Positions 1 to 11,721 of a stretch of DNA of 64,000 bases are shown here, in pieces (the first letter of the stretch is position 1; each line of letters begins with the position of its first letter). The notes under the pieces are model-generated. The model saw only the letters and a list, made by a program, of their open reading frames with translations, was not told the origin of the DNA and did not search any database. A program made the position numbers and the translations under genes. Origin of the DNA: Combretum micranthum (lineage: Eukaryota; Streptophyta; Magnoliopsida; Myrtales; Combretaceae); assembly GCA_024138025.1 (NCBI GenBank), contig JAMXBD010001437.1:186001-250000 (forward strand), in the 5' to 3' direction.

Positions 1-1683
1 ATAGAAGGTACTTCAGAAGTTGTAAGGTCTGAACCAGAAACTTCTAAAGCTTGGAAATACAAAACTCATCCTTCTGAACAAATAATTGGTAATATAAACT
101 GGTGTTCAAACAAGAGGTAAGTTACAAGATTTTGAAAATTATTTTGCTATGTTATCTGAAATTGAACCTAATAATATTGATGAAGCATTAAAAGATAATA
201 ATTGGATTGATGCCATGCAAGATGAGTTAAATCAATTTCAAAGAAATAATGTATGGAATCTTGTTCCTAAACCTAAAAATAAATCTATAATAGGAACTAA
301 ATGGTGTTTAAAAACAAGTTGGATGAAAATGGTAAAATTGTTAGAAATAAAGCTAGATTAGTAGCTAAGGGTTATTCACAAGAAGAAGGTATTGACTTTG
401 ATGAAACTTATGCTCTGTCGCTAGATTAGAAGCAATTGACTAATGCTTGCATATGCATGTTACAAAAATTTTAAGTTTTTCAAATGGATGTAAAAAGCGC
501 ATTTTTAAATGGATTTATTAAAGAAGAGGTATATGTTGAACAACCTCCTGGTTTTGAAGATCCTTTTAAAAATGATTATGTTTTCAAATTAAATAAAGCT
601 TTATATGTTTAAAACAAGCCCCAAGGGCATGGTATGAAAGATTAAGTCTATTTTTAATTACAAAAGGTTTTCAAAGAGGAGCAATTGACACAACTTTATT
701 TTTAAAAACTTATAAACAAGACATATTAATTGTGCAAATATATGTAGATGATATTGTATTTGGTTCTACTAATGAAATATATTGTCAAGATTTTGCTAAA
801 GAAATGCAGGCAGAATTTGAAATGTCAATGATGGGTGAATTGACATTCTTTCTTGGACTTCAAATCAAACAATCTAGAGAAGGAATTTTCATTCATCAAG
901 AAAAGTATACAAAACAAATTCTAAGGAAATTCGAGAGTAAGAATGTAAAGTAGCTGCCACTCCCATGAGTACTTCAATAAGGTTAGATTCTGATTAAATG
1001 GGAAAAAGGTAAACGAGAAACTCTATAGAAGTCTCATTGGTTCTTTATTATATCAAACTGCATCCAGACCTAATATATTATTCAGTGTATGTTTGTGTGC
1101 AAGCTTTCAAAGTGCAAGAACAGACACACATTTGACTGCTGTTAAAAGAATTTTCAAATACTTGATAAATACTTCAAAATTGGGCATTTGGTACCCTAAA
1201 AATCAAAATTTTGATTTGATAGGTTATTCAGATGCAGATTATACTGGTTGTAAAATTGATAGAAAAAGCACATCTGGTACTTGTCAATTCTTAGGTGACA
1301 AATTATTTTCTTGGTCCTCTAAGAAACAAAATTATGTTGCCTTGTCTACAGCTGAAGCATAATATGTTTCTATTGGTAACTGTTGTACTCAAATGCTTTG
1401 GATTAAACAACAATTACAAGATTATGGTTTAAATTATAAAAATATACCTATTAAATGTAATAATATAAGTGCAATTAACTTGACAAAAAATCCACTGCAT
1501 CATTCTAGGTCAAAGCATATAGAAATCAAAGATCACTTTATTAGAGATCACGTAAATAATGAAAATATTAATGTTGAATTTGTATCGACTGAAAATCAAT
1601 TGGCAGACATTTTTACTAAACACATTGAAAAATTAAAATTTGAATTTATAAGAAATGAAATTGGTATTTGTTGTCCGTTTTGA
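1..1683 (+). pseudogene. Copia pol remnant: reverse transcriptase and RNase H
   Basis: Decayed 3' part of a copia polyprotein. RT landmarks are the DAMQDEL and NVWNLV start region (about 200-270), a [18 protein letters not shown] stretch (340-390), [11 protein letters not shown] (about 478-512), the GFEDPF region (550-570) and the catalytic YVDDI box (about 738-755). RNase H shows YSDADYTGC (about 1225-1250), RKSTSGT, a STAEA box followed by a stop where the catalytic region normally continues (about 1360), and the C-terminal SKHIEIKDHFIRDH and LADIFTK motifs typical of this lineage. Frameshifts near 100, 305, 415, 605 and 950 and several stops show the gene is dead. It reads in the same direction as the extra ORF that follows. 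Confidence 0.88.
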
Positions 1684-1874
1684 AAAAGTTTTTTTTTGGA
1701 AATTGTGTTTTATCTTCTCCTTTACGTAACATTAAAGACTTTCCCCTACTTTTTCTCGGTTCTCTACAACTTTAAAAGAAATTATTTTTAAATGATACAT
1801 GCATTTCGTTTTTATGAAAACAAATATCCTTTCAACTTCTCTTATTCTGTTTTGCAAAATCTCTTAAAACATCA

Positions 1875-3585
1875 ATGGCGCCCAAGAAATCCGAACGTCT
1901 TCGTCAAAAAGGATTCAAAACAAAACCCCCAACCACACCATTAACAATACATGACGAAACTTCTTATTCTGACCAAGATACACCGATAATAAACCCTTCA
2001 TACCCTAAAACAGTTCCAAATCTAGATTCCTTAAAAACGTCAAAGGGAAAAAGAAAGGATCTTTCTTCATCTTCTAAGGGCAAAGAAAAGGTTGATGAAG
2101 TTAAGGGCACGAGCTCAGGAGCAAAGTTGGCTACCTCCAAGAAATTACCCAAAACTCCTCCACAAAGTACTAGAAAAAGTTCTGGCAAAAGTTTTGTTAG
2201 CCGTCGCAAAAATGAGGTTTGTGGTTGCAGTTTTATTGATTTCAATTACTTTACAAGTAATGGGTTTTACTGAGATGAGTTGCTAGAGCCTATTGGATGC
2301 ATGAATCTGTGTTCTTTGCAATTAGTGGTTTTTGGCGAATGCGTGAAGCAATTTTATTGGAATTTAGCGATTACCAATGATAATGAGTTAGATTCTGCTA
2401 TTTGTGATCAAGAAATTACAATTTCTAGGACATACATTATTAAATGCTTTAATATGCATGATGCTAGTGATGACCCTGAGATAGTCAATATAAGTAGGAA
2501 TGAACTTTTTGCCACTGTAAATGGAGGGTTAGAGATGGATTATGGCAAGGAGGCAATGATCATAGACTTTGAGTTATTTCCTAGGATACTACACAAAGTT
2601 ATAATCGAGTGTATATGTCCAAGAAAAGGAAGTTTTATCTCCATGTCTATTGATCATGCTCAGATTAATATTGCCATGATGAAAAAGAAGAAATTAGATG
2701 TTCTCTCTCGAATTATAGATCAAATTGGAAGAATCAAGAAAGTATGATTTTTGGAAGCTTGTTGATGAAACTCTTTGAGTTTAAAGGTATTGGTTACCTT
2801 CTAGTTCAACAGAACCTGTTAAGTTGAAAAGAATTGGGAAAGAAGTTCTTCATCATATGTCAATCTATGTGAAAGATTGTTTGTGGTATGCTAATGATGG
2901 ATCACATTATATTGATGAGAAACATAGGGTTAAGAAAATTCCTTTCGGATCCTCAACACCAGCTGTTCAAATGTCAGAGGAACATCCAGAGGCTAGTGTG
3001 GATGTTAATGTTGAAAAATCAAAGAAACAAAAATAGATGAAAGTGGAAGCTCTTCTTTATCAGACACTAAGTCTCTGAACCTTGATGAACTTAAGAATAT
3101 GATTCAAGAATCCATTAAGGGTGAGTTGAAAGATCTTATCCATAATTCTGTGAAGGACGAGCTCAGAGCCTTTCAAGGAATGGAACAAAAGAATAACCTT
3201 GATTTGATCAAACAAGTCAGAGATGATTCCAAGAAACTCCTCATTGATTTCAAAAGTTATAAGATTCTTTATGATGAATTTAGTAAAAATATCAAAAGGG
3301 ATCTTGATCATAGTGTCACAAATTTTAATCACTTGGGATCAACTGAGGAAAGTTGGAGAATCTGTTACATCACGGTTTAATCATCTTGATTCAAAGATAG
3401 ATCAAAATATCAAGGCTGCAAAGAATGTTCAAGGGAAATTCAACTATTCCTTAAAGCTCATTTTCCAGAGTATGTTTCGAAAGGGAGCTCATATCATAGA
3501 TTTGGAATCCTTACCCGAGAAGCCTTCAGTCTCTTCCCCCTCTCCTAAAAAATCAAGAAAAAATCGATCTATTATGTATTTTTAA
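1875..3585 (+). pseudogene. Extra post-pol ORF of the Sirevirus (env-like position), broken
   Basis: A decayed coding region between pol and the polypurine tract. It starts with a Lys/Arg-rich segment (MAPKKSERLRQKGFKTK), then a Ser/Lys/Pro-rich low-complexity stretch (2000-2200). A middle domain (about 2280-2745) contains VKQFYWNLAI and a SRTYIIKCFNM segment. The C-terminal part (3099-3380) is rich in charged residues and Leu/Ile with coiled-coil spacing (KDLIHNSVKDEL, LIKQVRDDSKKLL). Stops and frameshifts near 2270, 2745 and 3035 break it. No signal peptide or membrane helix is visible. Sireviruses often carry an 'envelope-like' ORF here. The middle domain resembles the 'putative plant transposon protein' type seen in the ORF3 of the Athila elements in this window, but that homology is inferred by eye. 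Confidence 0.6.
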
Positions 3586-3688
3586 AACTTTCTATTTTCT
3601 AAAACTCTTTATCTTTAAATACTTTCTCTTTTTGTTTTCTTTTAATGTGTTCAATTCTCTTAAGCACAAATTCAGGGGAGTTTACTTT

Positions 3689-3822
3689 TTGATGACAACA
3701 AAAAGGGGGAGAAAGTTTAATGAACTATATGTTATGTGCTGCTAATACTATGTGTTATGTGCTGCTACGATAATAATTTTTAAGAGATAGAGATGTTTTG
3801 TTATCATCAAAAAGGGGGAGAA
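3689..3822 (+). other. Two Sirevirus polypurine tracts
   Basis: Two copies of a GATGACAACAAAAAGGGGG-like signal occur, at about 3689-3715 and 3803-3822. The second directly abuts the LTR start (TGTTAAG at 3823) and is the functional plus-strand primer site by position. Duplicated polypurine tracts upstream of the 3' LTR are a Sirevirus trait. Confidence 0.75.
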
Positions 3823-5495
3823 TGTTAAGTTCTCTAGTAATATTTTGATAATAACAAAAGGAAAATTAATTGTTTCTAAGTATGATTGAACAAAAGCTTA
3901 TTCAGAACCTTTGATGGTTGTATAAATGAGTTTTTATAAGTCAGAAGTTATTTCAGAAGTTTCGTTTAAGCTTTGGTATCTAAAGAAAGTCTTTCAGAAG
4001 CATTTCAGAACTTTCGGTGAAACTCATATATACTAGTCAGAAGTATTTTCAGAATTTACGTTAGTAGACAAATATGCTTATCAAGCTAGTCAGAGGTAAT
4101 TTCAGAACCTTTTCAATAGAAAGATAAAGTTAACAGAAGCTATTTCAGAATCTTTAAAGCTGGATACTATTTTTTTTGTTGATCTTAAAGTGATTAAAAC
4201 TTTGTTTTAATATTTGTCAAGACCCAGCTTTATTTGTCAAACTATATTTGGGTAATATACTTGATATATTACACTAAAGATGGATTTAATATCATGGGGA
4301 TCAAATCACATCAAAGTGTTTTCAAGTTTTTTTTATAGATAAAAATAATTTGATTTTTCAAATTATTTTTACCAAAATGCATGAATTATTTTTTATGACA
4401 AAATTATCATGATGTTTTTCTATGATAAGATTTGTTATACAAATAAAGATATGAAGGATAAAGTTTGTTACAAGAGAATAGGTCTTCATATTTTTTGGGA
4501 TATCACAACCAACTTTTTAGATAAAGATTACAATATCAAGTTTGTTTGTTCAAATCTATCAAGATGCTTATGACAAGAATATCTTCGTTACCACTGAAGC
4601 TTATCACGTCATACATCAGATAAGGAAGATTTGATTTTTGAAAATTCACCTGGAAGATTATGTTTCGGCAAAGATATATCAAAAAAGATATTGTTAGTTT
4701 TTGTTTCTTTCATTTCAGAAAATCCCGTGAAAAATGATAACCTCAGTTTCAAATCTGAAGAGAAGATCTTGGTGGTTATAACAAGATTACTTCAAGTTTA
4801 TCCAAAGTTAGGATTACAAGAGAAGATCTCGGTACATCTAATGTCTTGGATAAAGATCATAACAGTTCTTATCTTTTCAAATTCAAATTCATATCACAAC
4901 AGATAAGGAAGAGAAGATCACGTCTTTCGAATTTTGCAAAAATAGTCGTTGGTGATTAATAGATATATTTAAGGAATCAGAAGTAAAGACAAGGACAAGC
5001 ATTTAGATTCGCATAAAAAGAAAAATTTCTTCTTTCAGAAAAAACATCCTACTCATATATTTTATTAAGTTTAATTTGTAGAGGAACTTTATATTTTTGA
5101 TCCTCAAAGATTTGTTACTTCTTGAGAAGTGTGTGAGAGTTATCTATCACTATAGTTGAGTGTTAGCTTAGAAATTAAGCTAGGGAGATTTGATAGTGAG
5201 ACTTTGCCAATACGGTGGCTTGATTGTACTCTCATTTGAATTTTGATATAGTGAAACACTACTGATAAAGATAACCTGGATCCCGGTGTGGAGCTGGAAG
5301 AGTGGACTGATGCACAAAGCGGAACCACTATAATTTGCTGCCTGATCTTCTAACTCTGATCTTTTAATTATTGCATTTTATTTATTGAGTTTTTCTCATG
5401 GTTTTCAACAATATTTTTCTTTATTTAAGAGAGGCGAAAATTTTTATATAATAATCAATTCACCCCCTTCTTGATTATTTTAACGGGACCAATAA
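3823..5495 (+). repeat. 3' LTR of the Sirevirus-like element
   Basis: It starts TGTTAAGTTCTC immediately after the polypurine tract. It ends in a segment with AATTCACCCCCTTC, then TTAACGGGACCAATA, a pattern common at Sirevirus LTR ends. Length is about 1.67 kb. The exact last base is uncertain by a few bases because the expected terminal CA appears mutated. The partner LTR lies outside the window. Confidence 0.72.
3895..4165 (+). repeat. Imperfect direct repeats in the Sirevirus LTR
   Basis: About five or six copies of a degenerate TCAGAAGT-n-TTTCAGAACTTTCG motif occur at irregular spacing of 36-60 bp, near 3901, 3941, 3993, 4037, 4099 and 4135. They sit in the first 350 bp of the LTR, where U3 promoter and enhancer elements lie. 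An enhancer role is inference. Confidence 0.55.
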
Positions 5496-8400
5496 ACTCC
5501 TATCATGAATAAAGTAAGGACAATGGGCCCCAAACTATATAACGTCTCAAAATAAAATAAAAGGCCTAGGAGTATCATTGAGTATCTAGAATCGATACAG
5601 CTAGGTAGGACCACTAGTCTCTAGTATGAACAAAATAAATGTAGATAAGGTCCTTCAAAATACAAAGATCCTACGCTTAGTCACTCCATTTGCCCACACG
5701 ATCCCCTAAAGCTTGTAATACTAACCTAGGGCATCCCATGATGAGGCATCTCCCATAGATAGTCCTATAACAATAAAAACCCGTAGAGGGGTTAACTATA
5801 ACTAGCTGAGTAATATCCTCTCATATTACACTTTCACCCATTGTTATCAAGCAATTATTAACAAACAAGCGCAATGCAACAACCACATGAGCAAACACGT
5901 ATGATCTACTAGTTAGATCGTATATAGTATAGATTTGTGCTCTTCATGACTCGAGTTGGAGATATGTGCATGGTTAACATGAACCAACGCGAACCCATCA
6001 ATTTGAGGTTATTGTGCAACCTTGAGCCTTGTAGAAAACACCTACTCAAATGAATTTTAATTATTTTTCGAAATAAGTTCCAAAACAATTCTCAAGATGA
6101 TTTACATATTATGTAAAACCCTAAGCCAAGCCTCTAGCATGATTCTACCCATGAGGTCGTTTCCCCAATCAACTTAGCTCCTCATTAGTAGAAATAAACA
6201 CGTGTACTTAACCATGTCGGCCGGTCCACTCAACGTGATATTGGCTGTTCAAAATATGTAAAATGCATGATATGCATAATCCCTTTAATTAATTTAAAGC
6301 CTAATAATTATGGATTCATTTTTAGGTGATCAAAACAATTTTCATAGGCACTTAAATCTACAAAACTAATACACACAATTTTGTTATGGTTAGTTTCAAT
6401 CTTAAATTTTGGCTTTGATAACCAAATCAAACACAAGCAAGCCTGGCGCCTAACATGCGTACCATTTCATTATTTTTATATTTAATGCACTAAATTGAAA
6501 ACACATACAGTATAATAATCATAGAGAATTCACTTTTCCATATCTATGGATTGAAGTAGTCCTCAGGGTAACGATCCTCCTACTTGATATCTCCTTAATA
6601 CAATAAGAAATCCAAAGGATGCATAAGAAATAGCTTTAGACGGTAGTTTGGTACCTATACTACAATAGGTTAAGTTTTCTCTAGTTTTAGGACCAAATAT
6701 TTAATCATGTACATCTATTTTGTTTTAAATTGATTTTTGACAAGTAGTTGATTTTCTGTGGTTTTTTTAGTACTTCCCAACAGTGATATTACTTTTACCA
6801 AAGAAAGACTCCAATGTGGTGAACTCATCAAAGTAAAATTACGAATTTGTGTACTCCTTTGTCAAATTCATGTATTTCCTAAGTTTTTTCACCTCAATTC
6901 ACTTCTATATGAGTCCATGCTTATCACTTAACTAGTATTCATAATTTTTATTTGTAATCATGAATCTCATGTAATTTAATCCCTTAATAGTCCATTTAGT
7001 CATCACAAGCTAACGCATCACCAATTCAACTGTCCTTGCCATGGATTTAATTACACTAGCTCATTAAGATATCAAAGGAGTGTTAATCTCTTTAGGCAAG
7101 TTCACCTCTTAGCTAAGATTCATGGGGGATAAGTCATATGAATTCCAATCACCATTTAATCAAGAAATTATCATCCTTTTCTCTTCTAGGTTCACAGCTA
7201 AAAGGAATCGAAACAATACCTAAGTCCATCACCTCAACTTACCTCGGTGATTTGGTTATTTCTCTTTTCCTCTTCGAAAAGGGTATCGGTTTAGTAGATC
7301 ATGCACTTTCAATGGTGGTTTCCACATTATTATTACCAATTGACTACATGGAACTTCCCAGATTGTAGATTTCAGCTCTCATGATCTTAGGTGTCACATG
7401 GAGAAAGTTAGTGTACCTATTTGTGGCTTTATGGTGTAAGGAAATAAGAAGAATGAAGCAACTTGTTGTAGCAACCGATACAGTAGGTGGTAACAAGTGG
7501 TTACAGCAACAAGGCAAGAAAGACATGAGTTGGTTGGTGCCTATGTTGTTGTGTTTGGTGCACTAGAAATAGCAAGTGGCAGGCAATGAAAATAAATATA
7601 TAAGACAAAACAGGACAATAAGGGTATAAAGCAGCTTATGTGGGTTTGTAATTGTTGTTGTCAACTTAGGAAAAAGGAAGTATTACCAGCATCATGGAGG
7701 CTAGTTGGTGGGGAGAAAGACTCAAGTAGCAGCAACTAATCAACACGCATGTCCGCATTAATTTGTAAGCTGATCGGTGAAACTAAGCATACAGGAATGA
7801 TAATAACACTCACATTAATTATCTCTTTATTTTTATGGTATTTTAACACTCATTTCCCATTTCATGCCTTGGAAACTCCACTAAGCGTTAGTCCTTTCAT
7901 ATCAATACCACAAGCGATGTCCTTCACTTGCCAGTAATTCTCATGGAACCGAAGGAGCGAAGGGAACCTTGTATTTACATGCCATTTATATACCAAGCAT
8001 TACCAAAGAACTAAAATATTAACACCTAGTAGGCTATCACACTAATTTTATGTGACTTATGCAAATTATGCAATGCATGAACATTTCATTTGTGGTACCA
8101 ATAGTTTTTAGTCAAGTTCTAGGTGACCATGCATAACATAGACATTCAACATGCTATAAATATCAAGCTTATTAGCAAATTTATTGTCACTTTCATTACA
8201 ATAGTTTGTCAAAACAACCATACACCACATAACATATAGTATCCAGCATATATTCACAATCACTTCATTATTATCTTTTCATTGCATATGCTATTGGACT
8301 ACAAACACAAGCAATGTAATATATCTTAGTCACTCACTTGTTTATGACAACTAATCATAATAATCTTCAAGGAAATCCTTAAATCGACTGATATCACCTA

Positions 8401-10600
8401 CTAGATGAATAGGAATATTCAGTAATAAGACATATAATTATATAATTGAACGCCTATGAGTGCCTAAGTGTCATAAATTTGGTTTTTATTCTTTTAGTCT
8501 TATTTTCTCATTTTTTATCCAAATTTTGTTTGTAAATAGTCGTTTTGAAGGTCCCAAATTTTCTATTTCCTAATGTAACTATAAGGTTTGGGTGAAAGGC
8601 ATTTTGACATCTTGTTTTGTTTAATAACTTTACTATTAAGCTCTTATTATTAATAAGGGTCTTTTAGTATGTCAATTCTAGAACAGTTGATGTTTGCTAT
8701 TTATTCTCTTTTCATTTTGCTTCTCTTGATTTTATTTTATGTTTATATCTATATTTAGGGTGATTACATCATCCTAAACTCTAATTAATATAAGTTTATC
8801 TAGATTTTGAAGTCTTTAGTGCCTACGATGATAGGAAATTTTCAAACATTATTTACTTTCTTTCTCAACCTTATCTCCATTTATGAATTGAAATTCTTAT
8901 TATCTATAGGGTCATATTCTAGTATTTAATCCTTTAGTTACCTTCTAATATATTCATGGGTTCATGGAGTTTGGTAGGTATCAAATGTATATTCAACTTA
9001 AATTTTCTTTTTACGTGGATGTAGAGTCGTGACATGTAGGATATAGTACTTGGGGTTTGATTTTGCATTGGAAAGGAAGAGAAAATAGGGTTTAGGGTCT
9101 ACACTAGGGGCTGCATGAGCGTGTTGAAGGGAGGGAGGGATCCTTTGTTTCTTACCCAACCAGCCTACATGTCTTGTGCTAAAGGGAGGGATGAACAATT
9201 TGTTCTCTACCCAGCCTATTTGCACGGTCTGTGCTGGGGGGTGTGTAGAAATGTTTTATGAATTTCCTTAGTTATATGATGTGATCTATGTTATAGCTAT
9301 AGAGTTGAGATTCCTTGGAGGGTTTATATGATTCTTTTTGTTAATTTTCTCTTTATAAGTTATGTCATAGGTGCATTTTACCACATGTTAAATTGATTTT
9401 GATATGGTATATGTATGGTAGGATCCATATTCATAAGGTTCATTGCTCCTATTTCACTAGTTGATTTTTCCCTACATCATTTTATCACTAAATGTAGTGT
9501 TTAGTTAATGTAGAGTAAACATCGAGCAATGTTTCATGGGCATAGTATTATTAGCTACTTTATCCTAGAAAAACCAAACATGTAAAAGTTCATAGGCATT
9601 TCATCTCATGGAATCTCCTATTTTTCTATACATGGTTATAATATAAGCTTAATAATAGAGTAAGTATTACCTTGTCAGGATAAATAACAAGTGACAATCC
9701 CTCTCCTTTTTAAGTGAGTCGAACCTAGTGTTAGAAAGTAGAATAATGAGTATTTAAAGTTTAAGAAATAAGCTATCTAATTCAAGACAATTTTTACCTT
9801 TAGTACTTAACTTCTTGAAGCCTGTTTTGTCCTAGCTAGATGAGTCTTTTTCCTTGGAATGTTTTGCAGTTGGGAGAAAAGGAAAAAGAGACTTTTATGT
9901 TGGTTGCTTTTGTGATGGAGTTTTCGGTTGACAAAGGAGGAGAGAAAGTGATTTGTAGGCTCACAGTGGACTTATAGAAGAAAAGTGAAGTTTTGTTTCT
10001 CTACGTATTGTCTTGATTAGGTGTATGGCTTACGATTATGAATTTGGATTCTTGGAAGGAATTGATTTGTTTGCTTACCAATTATGTGACCCAATATATA
10101 AGTTGTACATGAGTTTTATTTGATAATGAAAATGATAGATGCATAAATCAGGGGACTTCTACACGGAAAATTTTGCCAGTGGATTGACTTAGTCTAAATT
10201 CTTGCCCCTTCTAGGGAATTCATGTTTGCAAGAAGGGAATCTAGGCTTTTTTTTGTTGTATTTTATGTTTTGTTAATCTATGTACTTTACGGTGAAATGG
10301 GAGTATAGAAAGCTAGTTCTTTAAGTAACAATGGCACATTCTACTTCATTAATTTCACGGGTTGTTTGGAAGCTTGCTATAGGTTGTAGTGTCATTTTAA
10401 TTGACTTTACGTTGACAACTTGCTCAACTTATATATTTTAATGACATTGAATTCTCTAAGAAGCAATGGCTGGTTATCAAGTTGAAGTTTTTACATCTTA
10501 TATTACATGTTGGACTTAACAATATAATTATATAAAGAAATATCTGGGTTTTCTCGTAGTTTATTAGAGCTTCTGCATATTTATATCAGTTATATAGAAG
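5496..10600. other. Unclassified non-coding region, about 5.1 kb
   Basis: AT-rich sequence with no convincing coding region on either strand; the longest open stretches are short and lack recognisable motifs. It lies between the Sirevirus LTR and the decayed 5' edge of Athila-A. It may be old transposon non-coding sequence. Near 6560-6580 there is a CTCAGGGTAACGATCCTCC stretch. On the minus strand this resembles the GAGGACGATACCC motif of gypsy LTR ends, but no LTR pair was found. Confidence 0.4.
9127..9235 (+). repeat. Two tandem copies of a 55-bp unit
   Basis: Two imperfect units (about 9127-9180 and 9182-9235) share AAGGGAGGGA at the start, an ACCCAnnCCTA core and a TGTGCT end. This is a local duplication within otherwise featureless DNA. 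Confidence 0.6.
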
Positions 10601-10654
10601 TTTTATCTCTAAAACTTCATTTAAGGCTTCTACAATATTTCTAGATTATCTTTA

Positions 10655-10825
10655 AGTTTAAATCGATGGCATGATAGGAATATCCTAAATTGAGAGTTTT
10701 TGCTTGGTTAGAAAGTCTTATTATACAACTATCGACTAAAGTTGTTCCTAGGTAAGTTGAAATCCCATTGGTCAGGACCGTTTGTTATTGCTAATATTTT
10801 TCCCTATGGTGCAGTTAAGCTCAAG

Positions 10826-10860
<35 letters not shown>

Positions 10861-10898
10861 ATACTGTTAAAGTAAACAATCATCTCTTCAAGCACTAG
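10655..10898 (+). pseudogene. Athila-A pol remnant, integrase C-terminal end
   Basis: Only the last part of pol survives. [19 protein letters not shown] and [16 protein letters not shown] (about 10708-10825) align with the end of integrase in the other two Athila copies, and a KVNNHLFK segment follows (about 10868-10895). Upstream, weak similarity reaches to about 10610 but contains stops. A run of 31 A replaces a few codons between the GAV motif and the KVN motif. No catalytic residues remain. Confidence 0.78.
10828..10858 (+). repeat. Poly(A) run of 31 bases inside the pol remnant
   Basis: An uninterrupted A tract lies between two segments that are adjacent in the intact family members, so it is an expansion or insertion within former coding sequence. 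Confidence 0.9.
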
Positions 10899-10977
10899 TG
10901 ATCTCACTATCAATAACCGAGTAAGTCCATTTTGAGAACTTGGAAAGTCAGGTTAGGGACTATAAACCAATGTGCTT

Positions 10978-10995
10978 CATGGGAGGTTGCTTATG
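10978..10995 (+). other. Post-pol hairpin, Athila-A copy
   Basis: CATGGGAGGTTGCTTATG can fold as a 6-bp stem with two G-U pairs and a 6-nt loop. It sits in the same place as the perfect 6-bp hairpins at 37299-37316 and 59327-59344 and is preceded by the same GCTT block. See findings for the covariation. Confidence 0.6.
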
Positions 10996-11214
10996 TCTAA
11001 CAGTAGTATAGTTTTGTCGTTCTTATTTAATTTCGTTTAAGTAATTTTCTAACTTTTGTGTTCTTAATATAGATTGCAGCTGAAGTCTCTATGCCAATTT
11101 TGAAGTATGAGGAAGGAAGAAATCAATGCACTCATTGAGACTTATGGGACACACAGGTAAGTATTCTTAAAACATAGAGTAAAAATTTTATGAAAAGGAA
11201 TTAGCCAATTTTGG

Positions 11215-11555
11215 AGACAAGGAGAAAAGCCGGCTTTTGGAAATCAAGGCCGCCGGCTTTTAGCCAGTGTAAGTCCTTGATCGAAGCCTTCTTAGCTATG
11301 AAATCTGGCTATAAAGGATTCAAAGCCGTCAGCTCTAACACTGCGTAACACACCTTGAAACTGATATTGCTCTGAAAGAAAGGTCAGCAACTGGGAATAA
11401 AGATCGCCTGCTTATATGCCGGCATACTTGAAAGCTGGCAGTGTATGTCTAAAGGTAGCCGGCTAACTGCTCTTGGAAACTATTCTCAATTTTCAAAGCT
11501 AGCTTCGAAAGCCGATGGCGTATGAGGTAGTGTGCCGGCCTTTGTCCTGTCATGA
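11215..11555 (+). promoter_or_regulatory. GC-rich palindrome array upstream of Athila-A ORF3
   Basis: A cluster of GCCGGC, AGCCGGCTT and GCCAGC-type motifs lies in otherwise AT-rich DNA, for example AAGCCGGCTTTTGG near 11228 and GCCGCCGGCTTTTAGCC near 11250. The same motif family clusters in the LTR of this element (15540-15860), just upstream of its TATA-like site. By position it precedes a CT-rich leader and a splice-donor-like site before ORF3, so an internal promoter is inferred. No clear TATA box is seen here. Confidence 0.5.
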
Positions 11556-11568
11556 GCTGTTAAATTGG

Positions 11569-11570
<2 letters not shown>

Positions 11571-11605
<35 letters not shown>
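11571..11605 (+). repeat. (TC)n microsatellite
   Basis: About 17 uninterrupted TC units at the start of the pyrimidine-rich leader before the ORF3 intron. Confidence 0.95.
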
Positions 11606-11609
<4 letters not shown>

Positions 11610-11721
11610 CTCATTTCTTTCCTAAGTACACCCTCAATCTCAATCCCTCATCTTCACACATGAACACATTTCCATCTGCATGCATCTCTCCTAACCTATC
11701 TCCTCTAGATTGTCAACTCAA

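Larger units (their letters stand above)
1..5495 (+). mobile_element. Sirevirus-like Ty1/copia retrotransposon, 3' half
   Basis: The window opens inside a copia element. In order it shows the end of integrase/start of RT, RNase H, an extra ORF after pol, two polypurine tracts of the AAAAAGGGGGAGA type, and a long 3' LTR. RT and RNase H of copia type, an additional ORF downstream of pol and repeated GGGGGAGA tracts are family traits of Sireviruses (SIRE1/Maximus). The 5' half and 5' LTR lie outside the window, so TSD and age cannot be judged. All reading frames are broken, so this copy is inactive. Confidence 0.85.

Noticed and set aside
2092..2286. Second overlapping frame in the Sirevirus extra ORF
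   Set aside because: It is an out-of-frame shadow of the Lys/Ser-rich region, not an independent gene.
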